Shown here: piece by piece, positions 17,752 to 26,428 of the stretch
Layout: the number at the start of each line of letters is the position of its first letter
How positions within the stretch are numbered: position 1 is the stretch's first letter
Origin: Quadrisphaera sp. INWT6
GTDB lineage: Bacteria; Actinomycetota; Actinomycetes; Actinomycetales; Quadrisphaeraceae
DNA: 64,000 nt
Reading direction: 5' to 3'
Assembly (NCBI RefSeq): GCF_015390235.1
Contig: NZ_VUOH01000004.1
Span: forward strand, 434,001-498,000
Position numbers and translations under genes: made by a program
Notes under the pieces: model-generated
What the model saw: only the letters and a program-made list of their open reading frames with translations
Told to the model about the DNA's origin: nothing
Database searches by the model: none

Positions 17752-18767
17752 GCGCGGGCCACGGGGTGGGCGTCGACCACTCCGCGCAGGCGGCGGACCA
17801 CGGCCTCGCGCAGGTCGTCGGGGGCCAGGGCGACGGCGTGGGGCGCGGCGGCCGCCACGGTGGCGGCGAGCTCCTCGACGTCGGTGAAGACGACCTCGGC
17901 CTCGACGTCGTCACCGGCGGCGGCCGCGGGGACCCCGGCGCGCAGGCGCAGCTGGCCGGCCGCTCCCCCGGCCAGGCGCACCCGGGCGGTCCGGGGCTCG
18001 CCGTCGCGGGCGCCGGCGGCGACGCAGGCGATCATGGCGCGGCCGTCGATGTCGTCGGGGACCTCGTAGGCGCCGGCGGGCCCGCTGCGGCGCACGGCGC
18101 CCTCGACGCGGGAGAGGCGGAAGACGCGCGGGGCGTCGCGGTCGAGGTCGTGCCCGACGAGGTACCAGTGGCCGTGCCAGGAGGTGACCTGCCAGGGCTG
18201 CACGGTGCGCTTGGCCACGCGCCCTCCTCCGTCGCCCCGCCCGGCGGTGCGGTACGTGAACGTGACGCGCTGGCGGTCGCGGGCCGCGGCGTACAGCGGC
18301 TCGAAGGCGGGCTCGGCGGTGCGGACGCGGGGCTCGACGCCGATCAGCGACTGCTCGTCGACCTCGACGCCGAGGGCGCGCAGCTTGGTGAGGGCGCGGG
18401 CGGCGGGACCGGCGAGGCTGGCCTGGGCCCACACGCGCGCGGCCAGCGACAGCACCGCCAGCTCGGCGGCGGTGAAGGAGACCTCGGGCAGGGCGTAGGC
18501 GTCGCGGTCGACCCGGTAACCCTGCTCGTCGTCGAACCAGGCCGACGCGGAGCCGGTGACCAGGGGCACGCCCAGCTCGCGCAGCTCCTCCTTGTCGCGC
18601 TCGAACATCCTGTCGAACGCCTCGGTGGTGGCGCAGTCCTCGTACTGGGGCACGGCCCGGCGGATCTGCTCCTTCGAGAGCCAGGTGCGGGTCGAGAGCA
18701 GGGCGATCACCAGGTTCAGCAGGCGCTCCGTCCGGCGGTCTCCCGCACCTGCCGCGCCTCCAGCCAC
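17748..18767 (-). CDS. pafB: PafB, WYL-domain transcription activator subunit
   Basis: First half of PafBC, 339 aa from GTG. The N-terminal winged helix contains TERLLNLVIALLSTRTWLSKEQIRRAV in pieces typical of the family; the WYL domain has VTFTYR, VQPWQV and HWYLVGHD, and the C-terminal extension follows. Coupled to pafC. It is separated from pafA by more than 13 kb here, whereas in mycobacteria pafA, pafB and pafC are neighbours. Confidence 0.92.
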   Translation of the reverse strand: MAGGAAGAGDRRTERLLNLVIALLSTRTWLSKEQIRRAVPQYEDCATTEAFDRMFERDKEELRELGVPLVTGSASAWFDDEQGYRVDRDAYALPEVSFTAAELAVLSLAARVWAQASLAGPAARALTKLRALGVEVDEQSLIGVEPRVRTAEPAFEPLYAAARDRQRVTFTYRTAGRGDGGGRVAKRTVQPWQVTSWHGHWYLVGHDLDRDAPRVFRLSRVEGAVRRSGPAGAYEVPDDIDGRAMIACVAAGARDGEPRTARVRLAGGAAGQLRLRAGVPAAAAGDDVEAEVVFTDVEELAATVAAAAPHAVALAPDDLREAVVRRLRGVVDAHPVARA

Positions 18768-18827
18768 GCTGGGAGGCTAGCAGCGGCCCTCTCGCCCCGG
18801 GGTGGCGCAGGTGGCGGCGCGCGCACG

Positions 18828-18888
18828 GGTGTAGGGACCTGTAGGGCCGTGTAGTGATCCGCTACACCCCCCTACAGGTCCCTACACC
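18828..18888. promoter_or_regulatory. Six-half-site TGTAG/CTACA operator-like palindrome
   Basis: A 19-bp perfect inverted repeat (18828-18846 with 18870-18888) encloses a smaller one (18849-18854 with 18862-18867). Read as half-sites, TGTAG occurs at 18830, 18840 and 18850, exactly 10 bp apart, and CTACA at 18862, 18872 and 18882, again 10 bp apart, mirrored around 18858. All sites face one side of the helix. It ends 12 bp before the GTG of the AAA ATPase gene and 61 bp from pafB. This strongly suggests cooperative binding by a dimeric or oligomeric regulator; the identity is unknown. Confidence 0.8.
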
Positions 18889-18894
18889 TACCAT
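18889..18894 (+). promoter_or_regulatory. Candidate -10 element TACCAT for the AAA gene
   Basis: TACCAT fits TANNNT and ends 6 bp before the GTG at 18901, which would make the transcript leaderless. No good -35 is seen, because the expected position lies inside the palindrome, as for an operator-covered promoter. Confidence 0.4.
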
Positions 18895-18900
18895 CGTCCC

Positions 18901-20091
18901 GTGGACCCCGTGGCGAACCCCTACGCCCCGGGCGCCGGGCGCACCCCGGCGGCCCTGGCGGGCCGCGACCGGCAGCGGGAGGCGTGGCGGGTCGGGCTGG
19001 ACCGGGTCGAGCGCGGCCGCACCGCGCAGCCGGTCGTCCTGTACGGCCTGCGCGGCGTCGGCAAGACGGTGCTGCTGTCGAGCTTCCGCAGCGCCGCCGC
19101 GCAGCGCGGCTGGGTGGTGGCCCAGGTCGAGGCGGGCGCGGGCTCCGGCGCCGGAGGGGGTGCCGGGCTCCGGGGGGCCGTCGGCGAGGCCCTCCACGCG
19201 CCCCTGGTCGACAGGGCCCGCCCCAGCGCCGGCCGCCGGCTGCTGACCGCGCTGCGCACGGCGCTGAGCTTCAAGGCCTCCTACGACACCGCGGGCACCT
19301 GGAACTTCGGGGTCGACCTCGGCGAGGTCGGGGGCGGCGGCGCCGACACCGGCGTGCTCGAGGCCGACCTCGCCAAGCTGGTGCGCGACGTCGCCGCCGG
19401 CGCCGCCGAGGACGGCGGCGGGCTGGCGCTGCTGGTCGACGAGGCGCAGGACGCCACCCCCGCCGAGCTGGCGGCCCTGTGCGCCGTGGCGCACGCCGCC
19501 GGCCAGCAGGACTGGCCGGTGCTCGTCGCGCTGGCCGGCCTGCCGAGCCTGCCCCGCGTGCTGGCGGAGGCGAAGTCGTACGCCGAGCGGCTGTTCGTCT
19601 ACGAGCGCATCGAGCAGCTGCCCCCCGACGCCGCCGTCGAGGCCCTGGTGGCCCCGGCCGTGGCCGAGGGCGTGCACTGGACCGACGGCGCCGTCGAGCT
19701 GGTGGTCGCCGCCACCGGCGGCTACCCGTACTTCCTGCAGCAGTTCGGGCAGGAGTGCTGGAACGAGGCCGAGGGCGACACCATCGCCCACGCCGACGCC
19801 CGCGTGGGCGCCGCCCGCGGCCGGGCCGCCCTCGACGACGGCTTCTTCCGCTCCCGGTGGGACCGCGCCACCGGCGCCGAGCAGGCCTACCTGCGGGCGA
19901 TGGCCCCCGACGGCGACGCCGGCACCCCCTCGGGCGAGGTGGCGGCCCGGCTGGGCCGCAAGGTCGCGAGCCTGGGTCCCGCCCGGGCCAGCCTCATCGC
20001 CAAGGGCCTGGTCTACGCCCCCGAGCACGGCGTCGTGGCCTTCACCGTCCCGGGCATGGCCGACTTCATCGAGCGGCAGCCAGCGGGCTGA
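18901..20091 (+). CDS. AAA-family ATPase with C-terminal winged helix (Orc/arch-ATPase-like)
   Basis: 396 aa, cytosolic. Walker A GLRGVGKT lies near residues 49-56, Walker B LALLVDEAQDA near 177-187, a sensor-1-type VLVALAGLP follows, and the C-terminal 90 residues (TPSGEVAARLGRKVASLGPARASLIAKGL in parts) look like a winged helix. The order is that of STAND/Orc1-Cdc6-like regulators and of ATPases often called ATP-binding protein in actinobacteria. No partner gene adjoins it. The palindrome directly upstream suggests tight control, possibly by its own DNA-binding domain. Its 3' end overlaps the convergent chelatase gene by 26 bp. Confidence 0.75.
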   Translation: MDPVANPYAPGAGRTPAALAGRDRQREAWRVGLDRVERGRTAQPVVLYGLRGVGKTVLLSSFRSAAAQRGWVVAQVEAGAGSGAGGGAGLRGAVGEALHAPLVDRARPSAGRRLLTALRTALSFKASYDTAGTWNFGVDLGEVGGGGADTGVLEADLAKLVRDVAAGAAEDGGGLALLVDEAQDATPAELAALCAVAHAAGQQDWPVLVALAGLPSLPRVLAEAKSYAERLFVYERIEQLPPDAAVEALVAPAVAEGVHWTDGAVELVVAATGGYPYFLQQFGQECWNEAEGDTIAHADARVGAARGRAALDDGFFRSRWDRATGAEQAYLRAMAPDGDAGTPSGEVAARLGRKVASLGPARASLIAKGLVYAPEHGVVAFTVPGMADFIERQPAG

Positions 20092-20863
20092 CCGCCTCCC
20101 CGGCAGCAGCGGCCAGCGCCTCGTCGTAGCGGCGCAGGGCCAGCGCCGCGAGCCGGGGGTCCACGTCGCCGTCGTCGCACAGGGTGGGGGCCACGACATC
20201 GGCCAGCCCGTCGTCCAGCAGGGCCTGGAGGCGCTGGGAGAACACCCCCGGCGCGAGCAGGTACGGGGCCACCGCCACGCGGCGCCCGGGGTGGGCCGCG
20301 CGCAGGTCGGCACACGCCTGGGGCGCGGTCGGCGCCTGGGCCGAGGAGTACGCCGCGGTCACGGGCCCGGCGTCGGGGGGGCGCCGGGCGCGGACCGCGG
20401 CGAGGACGGCCTCGACGTCGGCGACGGCGCGGGCGGCGAGCGAGCCGGCCGCCAGGACCACCAGGGCGTCGTCGTCGCGGCCGCCAGCGGCGGCCAGGCG
20501 GTCCAGCAGCACCTCGACCAGGGCGTCGTCGGGTCCGAGCGCGGCGGCGGCCCTCGACCCGGCACCCAGAGCCCGGGCGGCGCGGACGGCCGAGGCGACG
20601 TCGGAGCGCACGTGGTACCCGGTGGAGAGCAGCAGCGGGACGACGACGTGCGCCGTGCCCGCGACCGCGAGCCGGGCGACGACGTCGTCCAGGGCTGGCT
20701 TCTGCACGTCGACGTGCGCCGCGAGCACCTGGACGTCGGGGCGCTGGGCGGCCACGGCGAGGCGCAGCTGGGCGACGGTGCGCCGCCCGGTGGCCGAGCG
20801 GGTGCCGTGCGAGACCGCCACCAGCACCGGCGGCTGGTCCGACGACGACGGGGTGGTGCTCAC
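20066..20863 (-). CDS. CbiX/SirB-type sirohydrochlorin chelatase
   Basis: Inserts Fe2+ (or Co2+) into sirohydrochlorin in siroheme synthesis; 265 aa from GTG, carrying two CbiX repeats. VAVSHGTR near the start holds the first catalytic histidine and VVPLLLSTGYHV the second; the second repeat has VAPYLLAPGVFS. The GTG overlaps the upstream regulator's stop. It is the last gene of the nitrate-assimilation operon and would complete the siroheme cofactor of NirB. CysG here appears to lack an obvious separate chelatase role, so this enzyme may do the iron step. Confidence 0.85.
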   Translation of the reverse strand: MSTTPSSSDQPPVLVAVSHGTRSATGRRTVAQLRLAVAAQRPDVQVLAAHVDVQKPALDDVVARLAVAGTAHVVVPLLLSTGYHVRSDVASAVRAARALGAGSRAAAALGPDDALVEVLLDRLAAAGGRDDDALVVLAAGSLAARAVADVEAVLAAVRARRPPDAGPVTAAYSSAQAPTAPQACADLRAAHPGRRVAVAPYLLAPGVFSQRLQALLDDGLADVVAPTLCDDGDVDPRLAALALRRYDEALAAAAGEAVSPLAAAR

Positions 20864-22047
20864 GCGACGTCCAGGGCGTAGCCGCGCTTGACCACGGTGC
20901 GCACCAGCGCGCCGCCGGAGGGGGCCTGGGCGGTCAGCGACGAGCGCAGCCGGGCCACGGCCACCTCCACGGCGTGCCCGTCGGTGGCGGCGGGCAGCGC
21001 GCGCAGCAGCTCGGTGCGGCTGGCGACCCGGCCGGGCTCGGCGGCCAGGTGGGCCAGCACGGCCAGCGCTCCGGGGGCCAGGTCGAGGACGCGGCCGTCG
21101 AGCACCGCGGCGCGGGCGCGGACCACCAGCTCGCCGGCGGGCGTGGTCGCCCGGGCGCGCGGGTGGACCTCCAGGTGGGCCGACAGGCACCTCATGAGGG
21201 CGCCCAGGCGCCACCGCTCCGGCACCAGCGGCTCCACGCCCAGCTCCCGCAGGGGGGCGGCGGTGACGTCGCCGACGGCGCAGCACACCACGTCGGGCCG
21301 GCCGGAGGCGCCGCCGCCCATCGCCGCCAGCACCTCGGGCAGCCGCCCGCGGCGCTCGGCGGCCTCGAGCAGCGCGACGGCCCCGGGGGCGGCGGTGAAG
21401 GTGACGGCGTCGAGGCTGCGGGTCGCGAGGGCGTCGACGAGCCCGTCGACGGCGCCCGGGTCGTCCGGGGGCTCCCACCGGTACACCGCGACGGTGCGCA
21501 GGTCCGCCCCGGCGGCGCGCAGCGCCTCGAGCTCGTCCAGGGCCCCCTGCGTGTGGGCGCCGTGGAGCTGCACCAGCACCGACCGCCCCGCGACGCCCTG
21601 GGCGAGCAGGTGCTCGACGGCCTCGGCGGTCTGCTCGCTGGCCGCCGTCCACGCCTCCGACAGCCCGGCGGCCCGGACGGCGCCGCGGGCCTTGGGACCG
21701 CGGGCCAGCACCCGGGTGTCCGCGAGCGCGGCGACGAGGGCCTCGTCGAGGCCGTGGGCCTCGGCGGCGGAGAGCCAGCCGCGCAGGCCGATGGCGGTGG
21801 TGACGACGAGGACGTCGGGCGGGTCGGCGATGGCGGCGCGAGTGGCGGCCAGGAGGTCGGCGTCCTCGGTGATGGGGACGATGCGCATGGTGGGGGCGTG
21901 GACGACGTCGGCGCCGCGGCGGGTGAAGGTGGCGATGAGCTCGTCGGAGCGGCGGTGGCTGGTGACGCCGATGGTGGCGCCGAGCAGCTGGGTGGGGTCG
22001 AGCTCGCTGGTGGTGCTCGTGGGGGTGCCCGTGGGGGTGGTGCTCAC
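20860..22047 (-). CDS. nnaR: Uroporphyrinogen-III synthase/OmpR-type winged-helix fusion, NnaR-like
   Basis: 395 aa. The N-terminal two thirds is a HemD domain (IGVTSHRRSDELIATFTRRGADVVHAPTMRI, in parts; DAVTFTAAPGAVALLEAAE). The last 100 residues are an OmpR/PhoB-type winged helix (VLDLAPGALAVLAHLAAEPG, EVAVARLRSSL, VRTVVKRGYAL). This architecture is that of NnaR of Streptomyces, which acts with GlnR on nitrate and nitrite assimilation genes (established). Its place inside this nitrate operon supports a regulatory role. Whether the HemD part is still an active enzyme cannot be told from sequence. Coupled at both ends by GTGA overlaps. Confidence 0.85.
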   Translation of the reverse strand: MSTTPTGTPTSTTSELDPTQLLGATIGVTSHRRSDELIATFTRRGADVVHAPTMRIVPITEDADLLAATRAAIADPPDVLVVTTAIGLRGWLSAAEAHGLDEALVAALADTRVLARGPKARGAVRAAGLSEAWTAASEQTAEAVEHLLAQGVAGRSVLVQLHGAHTQGALDELEALRAAGADLRTVAVYRWEPPDDPGAVDGLVDALATRSLDAVTFTAAPGAVALLEAAERRGRLPEVLAAMGGGASGRPDVVCCAVGDVTAAPLRELGVEPLVPERWRLGALMRCLSAHLEVHPRARATTPAGELVVRARAAVLDGRVLDLAPGALAVLAHLAAEPGRVASRTELLRALPAATDGHAVEVAVARLRSSLTAQAPSGGALVRTVVKRGYALDVA

Positions 22048-23324
22048 GGGGCCGGTTCCTCCGCCGGCTGCTGGGCGGGGGCGCTGGTGCGCAGGTCGAC
22101 CACCCGGGTGGGGTGCGCCATGGCGGCGACCAGCCCGATGACGATGACGGCCGGGGCGCGCACCCCCCGGCGGGCAGCGACCTCGGCGGCGGTGGCCAGC
22201 GTGGCGGTGGTGGTGCGCTGCTGGGGGGTGCAGCCGCTCTCGACGAGGGCGACGGGCAGGTCGGGGTCGGCTCCCTGGGCCGCGAGGCCGGCGGCGAGCT
22301 CGGGCAGGCGCGAGACGCCCATGAGCACCACGAGGGTCCCGCCGCGGGCGGTCTGGGCGGCGAGGTCGAGCAGCTCGTCGTCGCCGAGGAGCTCGTGGCC
22401 GGTCATCACCGTGACGGAGCGGGCCGTGCCGCGGTGGGTGACGGGGATGCCGGCGGCGGCGGGCACCGCGAGCGCGCTGGTGATGCCGGGGACGACGTCG
22501 ACGGGGATGCCGGCGGCGCGGCAGGCGGCGGCCTCCTCGGCGCCGCGGCCGAAGACGTAGCCGTCTCCGCCCTTGAGGCGGACGACGCGCAGGCCGCGCA
22601 GGGCGCGGTCGACGAGGACCCGCTCGATCTCGCGCTGGGGGACGGGGTGGTGGTCGGGGGCCTTGCCGACGTCGACGACCTCGACGTCGGCGTCCAGCTC
22701 GTCGAGGAGGGCGCGGGGGGCGAGCCTGTCGACGACGACGACGTCGGCCTCCGCGAGCGCGCGGCGGCCGGCGAGGGTGATGAGGGAGGCGTCGCCGGGG
22801 CCGCCGCCGACGAGGGTGACGCGGCCGAGGCCCCGCTCGGCGGTGGGGCGGCGGTGGCGGCGCAGGGGCAGCGCGCCGGAGCTGAGGCCGAGGCGGACGC
22901 CGTCGCGCAGGGCGGCCGAGCGCCTGGGGTCTCCTCCGGCGGTGACGGAGATGACCACGTCGTCCTGGCGGACCACGGCGGGGGTCCAGGCGCGGGAGCG
23001 CTCGCTCGCGTCCGCCCTGACGCACCAGGTCCGGCGCGAGGTGGCCTCGGCGGCCACGGCGTCGTCGGTGCGGGGGTCGCCGGTGGCGGTGTGCACGAGC
23101 CAGGCGCCGTCGAGGTCGGTGGCGCACCAGCGCCCCTGCTTCCAGGTGAGGTCGCCGGCGTCGGCGAGGGCGACGACCTCCTCGCACGCCTGCGGGGCGA
23201 CGACGAGGACGTCGGCGCCGGCGGCGAGCAGGTCGCGGGCCCGTCGGGCGCCGACGGGCCCGCCACCGACGACGACGGCGCGGCGACCGGTGAGGTCCAG
23301 GTGCAGCGGGTACGGGTGGTCCAC
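22044..23324 (-). CDS. cysG: Siroheme synthase CysG (uroporphyrin-III C-methyltransferase/precorrin-2 dehydrogenase)
   Basis: Makes sirohydrochlorin from uroporphyrinogen III. The N-terminal NAD-binding part has AVVVGGGPVGARRARDLL; the C-terminal SAM-dependent methyltransferase has VTLVGGGPGDASLITL, VVRLKGGDGYVFGRG and VPGITSALAVPAAAGIPVTHRG. The start at GTG 23324 gives VDHPYPLHLDL, the usual family beginning (426 aa). A longer frame to GTG 23375 would translate through the GTGTTGC repeats and is less likely, because the same element precedes narK at the same distance from its ATG. Provides cofactor for nirB. Confidence 0.9.
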   Translation of the reverse strand: MDHPYPLHLDLTGRRAVVVGGGPVGARRARDLLAAGADVLVVAPQACEEVVALADAGDLTWKQGRWCATDLDGAWLVHTATGDPRTDDAVAAEATSRRTWCVRADASERSRAWTPAVVRQDDVVISVTAGGDPRRSAALRDGVRLGLSSGALPLRRHRRPTAERGLGRVTLVGGGPGDASLITLAGRRALAEADVVVVDRLAPRALLDELDADVEVVDVGKAPDHHPVPQREIERVLVDRALRGLRVVRLKGGDGYVFGRGAEEAAACRAAGIPVDVVPGITSALAVPAAAGIPVTHRGTARSVTVMTGHELLGDDELLDLAAQTARGGTLVVLMGVSRLPELAAGLAAQGADPDLPVALVESGCTPQQRTTTATLATAAEVAARRGVRAPAVIVIGLVAAMAHPTRVVDLRTSAPAQQPAEEPAP

Positions 23325-23340
23325 GTCGCGAGCGTGCCCC

Positions 23341-23384
23341 CGCCGTGTTGCGCCGGTGTTGCGCTCGGTGACCACCCGTGTTGC
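23341..23384 (-). promoter_or_regulatory. 11-bp-phased GTGTTGC repeats before cysG
   Basis: On the plus strand GTGTTGC occurs at 23345, 23356 and 23378, spacings of 11 and 22 bp, with a degenerate GGTGACC at 23367. The 14-mer cgccgtgttgcgcc (23341-23354) is found again before narK. OmpR-type winged helices bind direct repeats about 11 bp apart, so the NnaR-like protein encoded next door is the prime candidate. Confidence 0.6.
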
Positions 23385-23414
23385 TTCCGGCTGGGCTCGA
23401 CCGGGCCCGGTGCC

Positions 23415-23762
23415 TCAGGCGGGGGTGACGCGCACCCCGCCGTCGTCGTCGACCGAGACGCCGTGGACCCGCACCCGGGCCTGACCCGACGTCGACTCCC
23501 CCGTGCGCAGGTCCCAGGTGTTCAGGTGCAGGGGGCAGACGACCACGCAGGAGTCGATCTGCCCGTCCGCCAGCGGGCCCCCGGAGTGGGGGCAGACGGC
23601 GTCGACGGCGGAGACGCGCCCGTCGCGGTGGTGGAACACGGCGACCTGCACCTCCCCGGCGCCGCTGGGCACCACGTAGGCGCGACCCTCCCCCGGGGGG
23701 ATCTCCGCGAGCGCTGCGACCCGCACCCCTGACGTCGCCGTCCTCGTGTCCACCGCGGTCAC
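23415..23762 (-). CDS. nirD: Nitrite reductase small subunit NirD
   Basis: Rieske-type small subunit of assimilatory NADH-dependent nitrite reductase, 115 aa from GTG. The [2Fe-2S] ligand pattern is complete: CPHSGGPL and CPLHLNTWDL. The GTG overlaps the nirB stop (GTGA), supporting stoichiometric translation with nirB. Confidence 0.93.
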   Translation of the reverse strand: MTAVDTRTATSGVRVAALAEIPPGEGRAYVVPSGAGEVQVAVFHHRDGRVSAVDAVCPHSGGPLADGQIDSCVVVCPLHLNTWDLRTGESTSGQARVRVHGVSVDDDGGVRVTPA

Positions 23763-26410
23763 TGCTGGGCTCCAGCCATCGCTCCAGACACAAGGGCCTC
23801 CTCGTTCGGCATGACGATCTCCACGGGCAGCTGCTCGCGGGGGGTGCCGCCGGGGGCGCCCATCGGGCGCCGGGGCACCACGGGGAGCGGGAGCAGCGGC
23901 AGGGCGGGGGCGGAGAAGCGGCCGGGGGCGTCGGGGGCCTCGCGCTCCTTCCACGGGTCGCGGTAGGCGGCGCAGGCGGCGTCGACCTCCTCGTCGAGCT
24001 GGGCGCACATCCCGTCGGAGTCCTCGACGAGAACCAGGCGCACCCGCTCGATCGAGAGGCGGGGCACGAAGTCGTAGGTGCGCTCCAGCCAGTTGCCCCA
24101 GGTCCGGTAGAACTGGATGAACCGCCCGGTGAGCTGGATGACCGCCTCGGGCGAGTCGACGGTGGCGAGCAGGTCGGCCTTGCGGACCGAGGCCCCGGCG
24201 GCCCCGCCCACGTACACCTCCCACTTCCCGCCCCCGATGGCCACGACGCCGACGTCCTTCACGTAGGCCTCGGCGCAGTTGCGGGGGCAGCCGACCACGC
24301 CGAGCTTGAGCTTGGCGGGGGTCTCGATGCCCTGGAAGCGCTCCTCCAGGGCGATGCCGAGGGCGGTGGAGTCGCCCAGGCCGAACCGGCAGTAGTCGGT
24401 GCCGACGCAGGTCTTCACCGTGCGCATCGACTTGCCGTAGGCGTAGCCGGACGGCATGTCGAGGTCCTCCCACACCTTGGGGAGGTCCTCCTTCCTCACG
24501 CCCAGCATGTCGATGCGCTGCCCGCCGGTGACCTTGAGCATGCCGACGCCGTACTTGTCGGCGACGTCGGCGATGCGGCGCAACTGGTCGGGGGTGGTGA
24601 CCCCGCCCTTCATCTGCGGGACCACGCTGAAGGTGCCGTCGCGCTGGATGTTGGCGTGGACGCGGTCGTTGATGAACCGGGCGTCGCGCTCGTCGACGAA
24701 CTCGGTCGGCCACAGGGTGCGCAGCAGCGACGTCAGGCCCATCTTCGACTTCGCGTCCTCGGCGCCGCCGGGCGCGAGGGCCGCGAACACCGACGACACC
24801 GACGTGAGGTGCTGCTCGCGGATCGCGGCGACCAGCTCGTCCTTGCGCAGCGGCACGCCGGGCACGTACCAGTGGACCGACGGGTCCTCGGTGAGCGCAC
24901 CCCCGCCGGCGGCGACGGCGTGCTCCACGATCGTGCTGACGACCTCCTTGCACGAGCCGCAGCCCTTGCCCGCGCGCGTGGCGTCCATCACGCCCTTCAC
25001 GCTGGAGCAGCCCGACGCGACGGCGCCGCAGATGTCGCCCTTGGTGACGCCGTTGCAGTTGCAGACCTGGGCGTCGTCCGCGAGGTCCTCCACGGACCCC
25101 TCCGCCGTGGCGCCGAGGTCGAAGAGGAGCTCGACCCGCTGCTCGGGCAGGGGCAGCCCCCGGTCGAAGACCTGCTGGAGGGCGGCGGTCTTGCGGGTGT
25201 CGCCCAGCAGGGTCGCACCGACCAGGCGGCCGTCGCGCACGACGACGGACTGGTAGAGCCCCCGGCGGACGTCGGAGAACACGACGTGCTCGTCGTCGGG
25301 GTGCTCCGGGCCCGCCTGCCCGATGGCGGCGACGTCGACGCCGGCCACCTTGAGCTTCGTGGAGGTGCGGCTGCCGTGGTACGCGGCGTCGGGGTCGGCG
25401 CCGGTGAGCACGTCGGCCAGCACGGTCGCCTGCTCCCACAGGGGCGCGACCAGGCCGTAGGTCTCCCCGCGGTGCTGGGCGCACTCCCCCAGCGCGTACA
25501 CCTGGCCGGGCCCCGCTGGCGTCTCGGGCTGGTCGACGCAGCGCATCTGGTCGTCGACGACGACGCCGCGCTCCACCACCAGCCCGGCGCGCAGGCCGAC
25601 GTCGGTGTTGGGACGGATGCCGGCGGTCACGACGACCATGTCAGCGGGGAAGCTCCGCCCGTCCTTGAGCACGACGCCCGAGACCCGGCCGCTCCCCGAC
25701 TGCTCCGTGCACGCCGTCAGCCCCGTGGTGCGCGCCCCCGTCACCACGGAGATCCCCGCCTCCTCGATGGACCGGCGCAGCACGGCGCCGGCGTCGGCGT
25801 CGAGCTGCTGGTTCATCAGGTGCGCCGGGGAGTGGATGACGGTGACGTCGAGGCCGTGGTTCTGCAGGCCCTTGGCGGCCTCCAGGCCCAGCAGGCCACC
25901 GCCGATCACGACCGCCTTCGCGGGCGTGGTGCCTGTGCCGTAGCGGCGGGCCTCCTCGAGCATCGCGCGGGTCTCGTCCAGGCTCCGGAAGCCCGAGACG
26001 CCCGGCAGCAGCGACCCGTCCTCGCGGCGCAGCCCGTCCATCGGCGGGAAGTGCGGCGAGGAGCCGGTCGCGATGACCAGCACGTCGTAGGGGGTGCGCC
26101 CGCCGTCGGCGTCGACCACCTCGCGCGCCGGCAGGTCGACGTCGTCGACCCGGACCCCCGCGCGCAGCTCGATGCCGTTCTCGGCGTACCAGCCCAGCTC
26201 GTTGAGGTAGATCGACTCCTCGCCGTCCTCCCCCGCGAGCACGTGCGACAGCATGATCCGGTTGTAGTTGCCGTACGGCTCGTCGCCGAAGACGGTGATC
26301 TGGAAGAGGTCACCGGCCCCGCGCTCGAGCAGCTCCTCCAGCAGGCGGGCACCGGCCATGCCGTTGCCCACCAGCACCAGACGCTTCGTGGAGCCCTGCT
26401 CCTTCTTCAT
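23759..26410 (-). CDS. nirB: Nitrite reductase large subunit NirB
   Basis: Reduces nitrite to ammonium with NAD(P)H in the cytoplasm; about 883 aa. Order of domains: FAD-binding LVLVGNGMAGARLLEEL and VLVIATGSSPHFPP, NADH-binding VVIGGGLLGLEAA, the BFD-like [2Fe-2S] cysteines (VCNCNGVTKGDIC, KGCGSC), then siroheme/[4Fe-4S] cysteines TCVGTDYC and GCPRNCAEAYVKD. The ATG at 26410 is preferred; an in-frame GTG lies 6 bp earlier, closer to a GGGGGAGG. It ends in the GTGA overlap with nirD. All ligand residues are present, so it should be active. Confidence 0.94.
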   Translation of the reverse strand: MKKEQGSTKRLVLVGNGMAGARLLEELLERGAGDLFQITVFGDEPYGNYNRIMLSHVLAGEDGEESIYLNELGWYAENGIELRAGVRVDDVDLPAREVVDADGGRTPYDVLVIATGSSPHFPPMDGLRREDGSLLPGVSGFRSLDETRAMLEEARRYGTGTTPAKAVVIGGGLLGLEAAKGLQNHGLDVTVIHSPAHLMNQQLDADAGAVLRRSIEEAGISVVTGARTTGLTACTEQSGSGRVSGVVLKDGRSFPADMVVVTAGIRPNTDVGLRAGLVVERGVVVDDQMRCVDQPETPAGPGQVYALGECAQHRGETYGLVAPLWEQATVLADVLTGADPDAAYHGSRTSTKLKVAGVDVAAIGQAGPEHPDDEHVVFSDVRRGLYQSVVVRDGRLVGATLLGDTRKTAALQQVFDRGLPLPEQRVELLFDLGATAEGSVEDLADDAQVCNCNGVTKGDICGAVASGCSSVKGVMDATRAGKGCGSCKEVVSTIVEHAVAAGGGALTEDPSVHWYVPGVPLRKDELVAAIREQHLTSVSSVFAALAPGGAEDAKSKMGLTSLLRTLWPTEFVDERDARFINDRVHANIQRDGTFSVVPQMKGGVTTPDQLRRIADVADKYGVGMLKVTGGQRIDMLGVRKEDLPKVWEDLDMPSGYAYGKSMRTVKTCVGTDYCRFGLGDSTALGIALEERFQGIETPAKLKLGVVGCPRNCAEAYVKDVGVVAIGGGKWEVYVGGAAGASVRKADLLATVDSPEAVIQLTGRFIQFYRTWGNWLERTYDFVPRLSIERVRLVLVEDSDGMCAQLDEEVDAACAAYRDPWKEREAPDAPGRFSAPALPLLPLPVVPRRPMGAPGGTPREQLPVEIVMPNEEALVSGAMAGAQQ

Positions 26411-26428
26411 GTGCACCAGACCTCCCCC

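Noticed and set aside
23325..23375. N-terminal extension of CysG from GTG 23375
   Set aside because: It would translate the repeated GTGTTGC elements, and the conserved protein starts at the later GTG; the element-to-start distance matches narK only for the later start.
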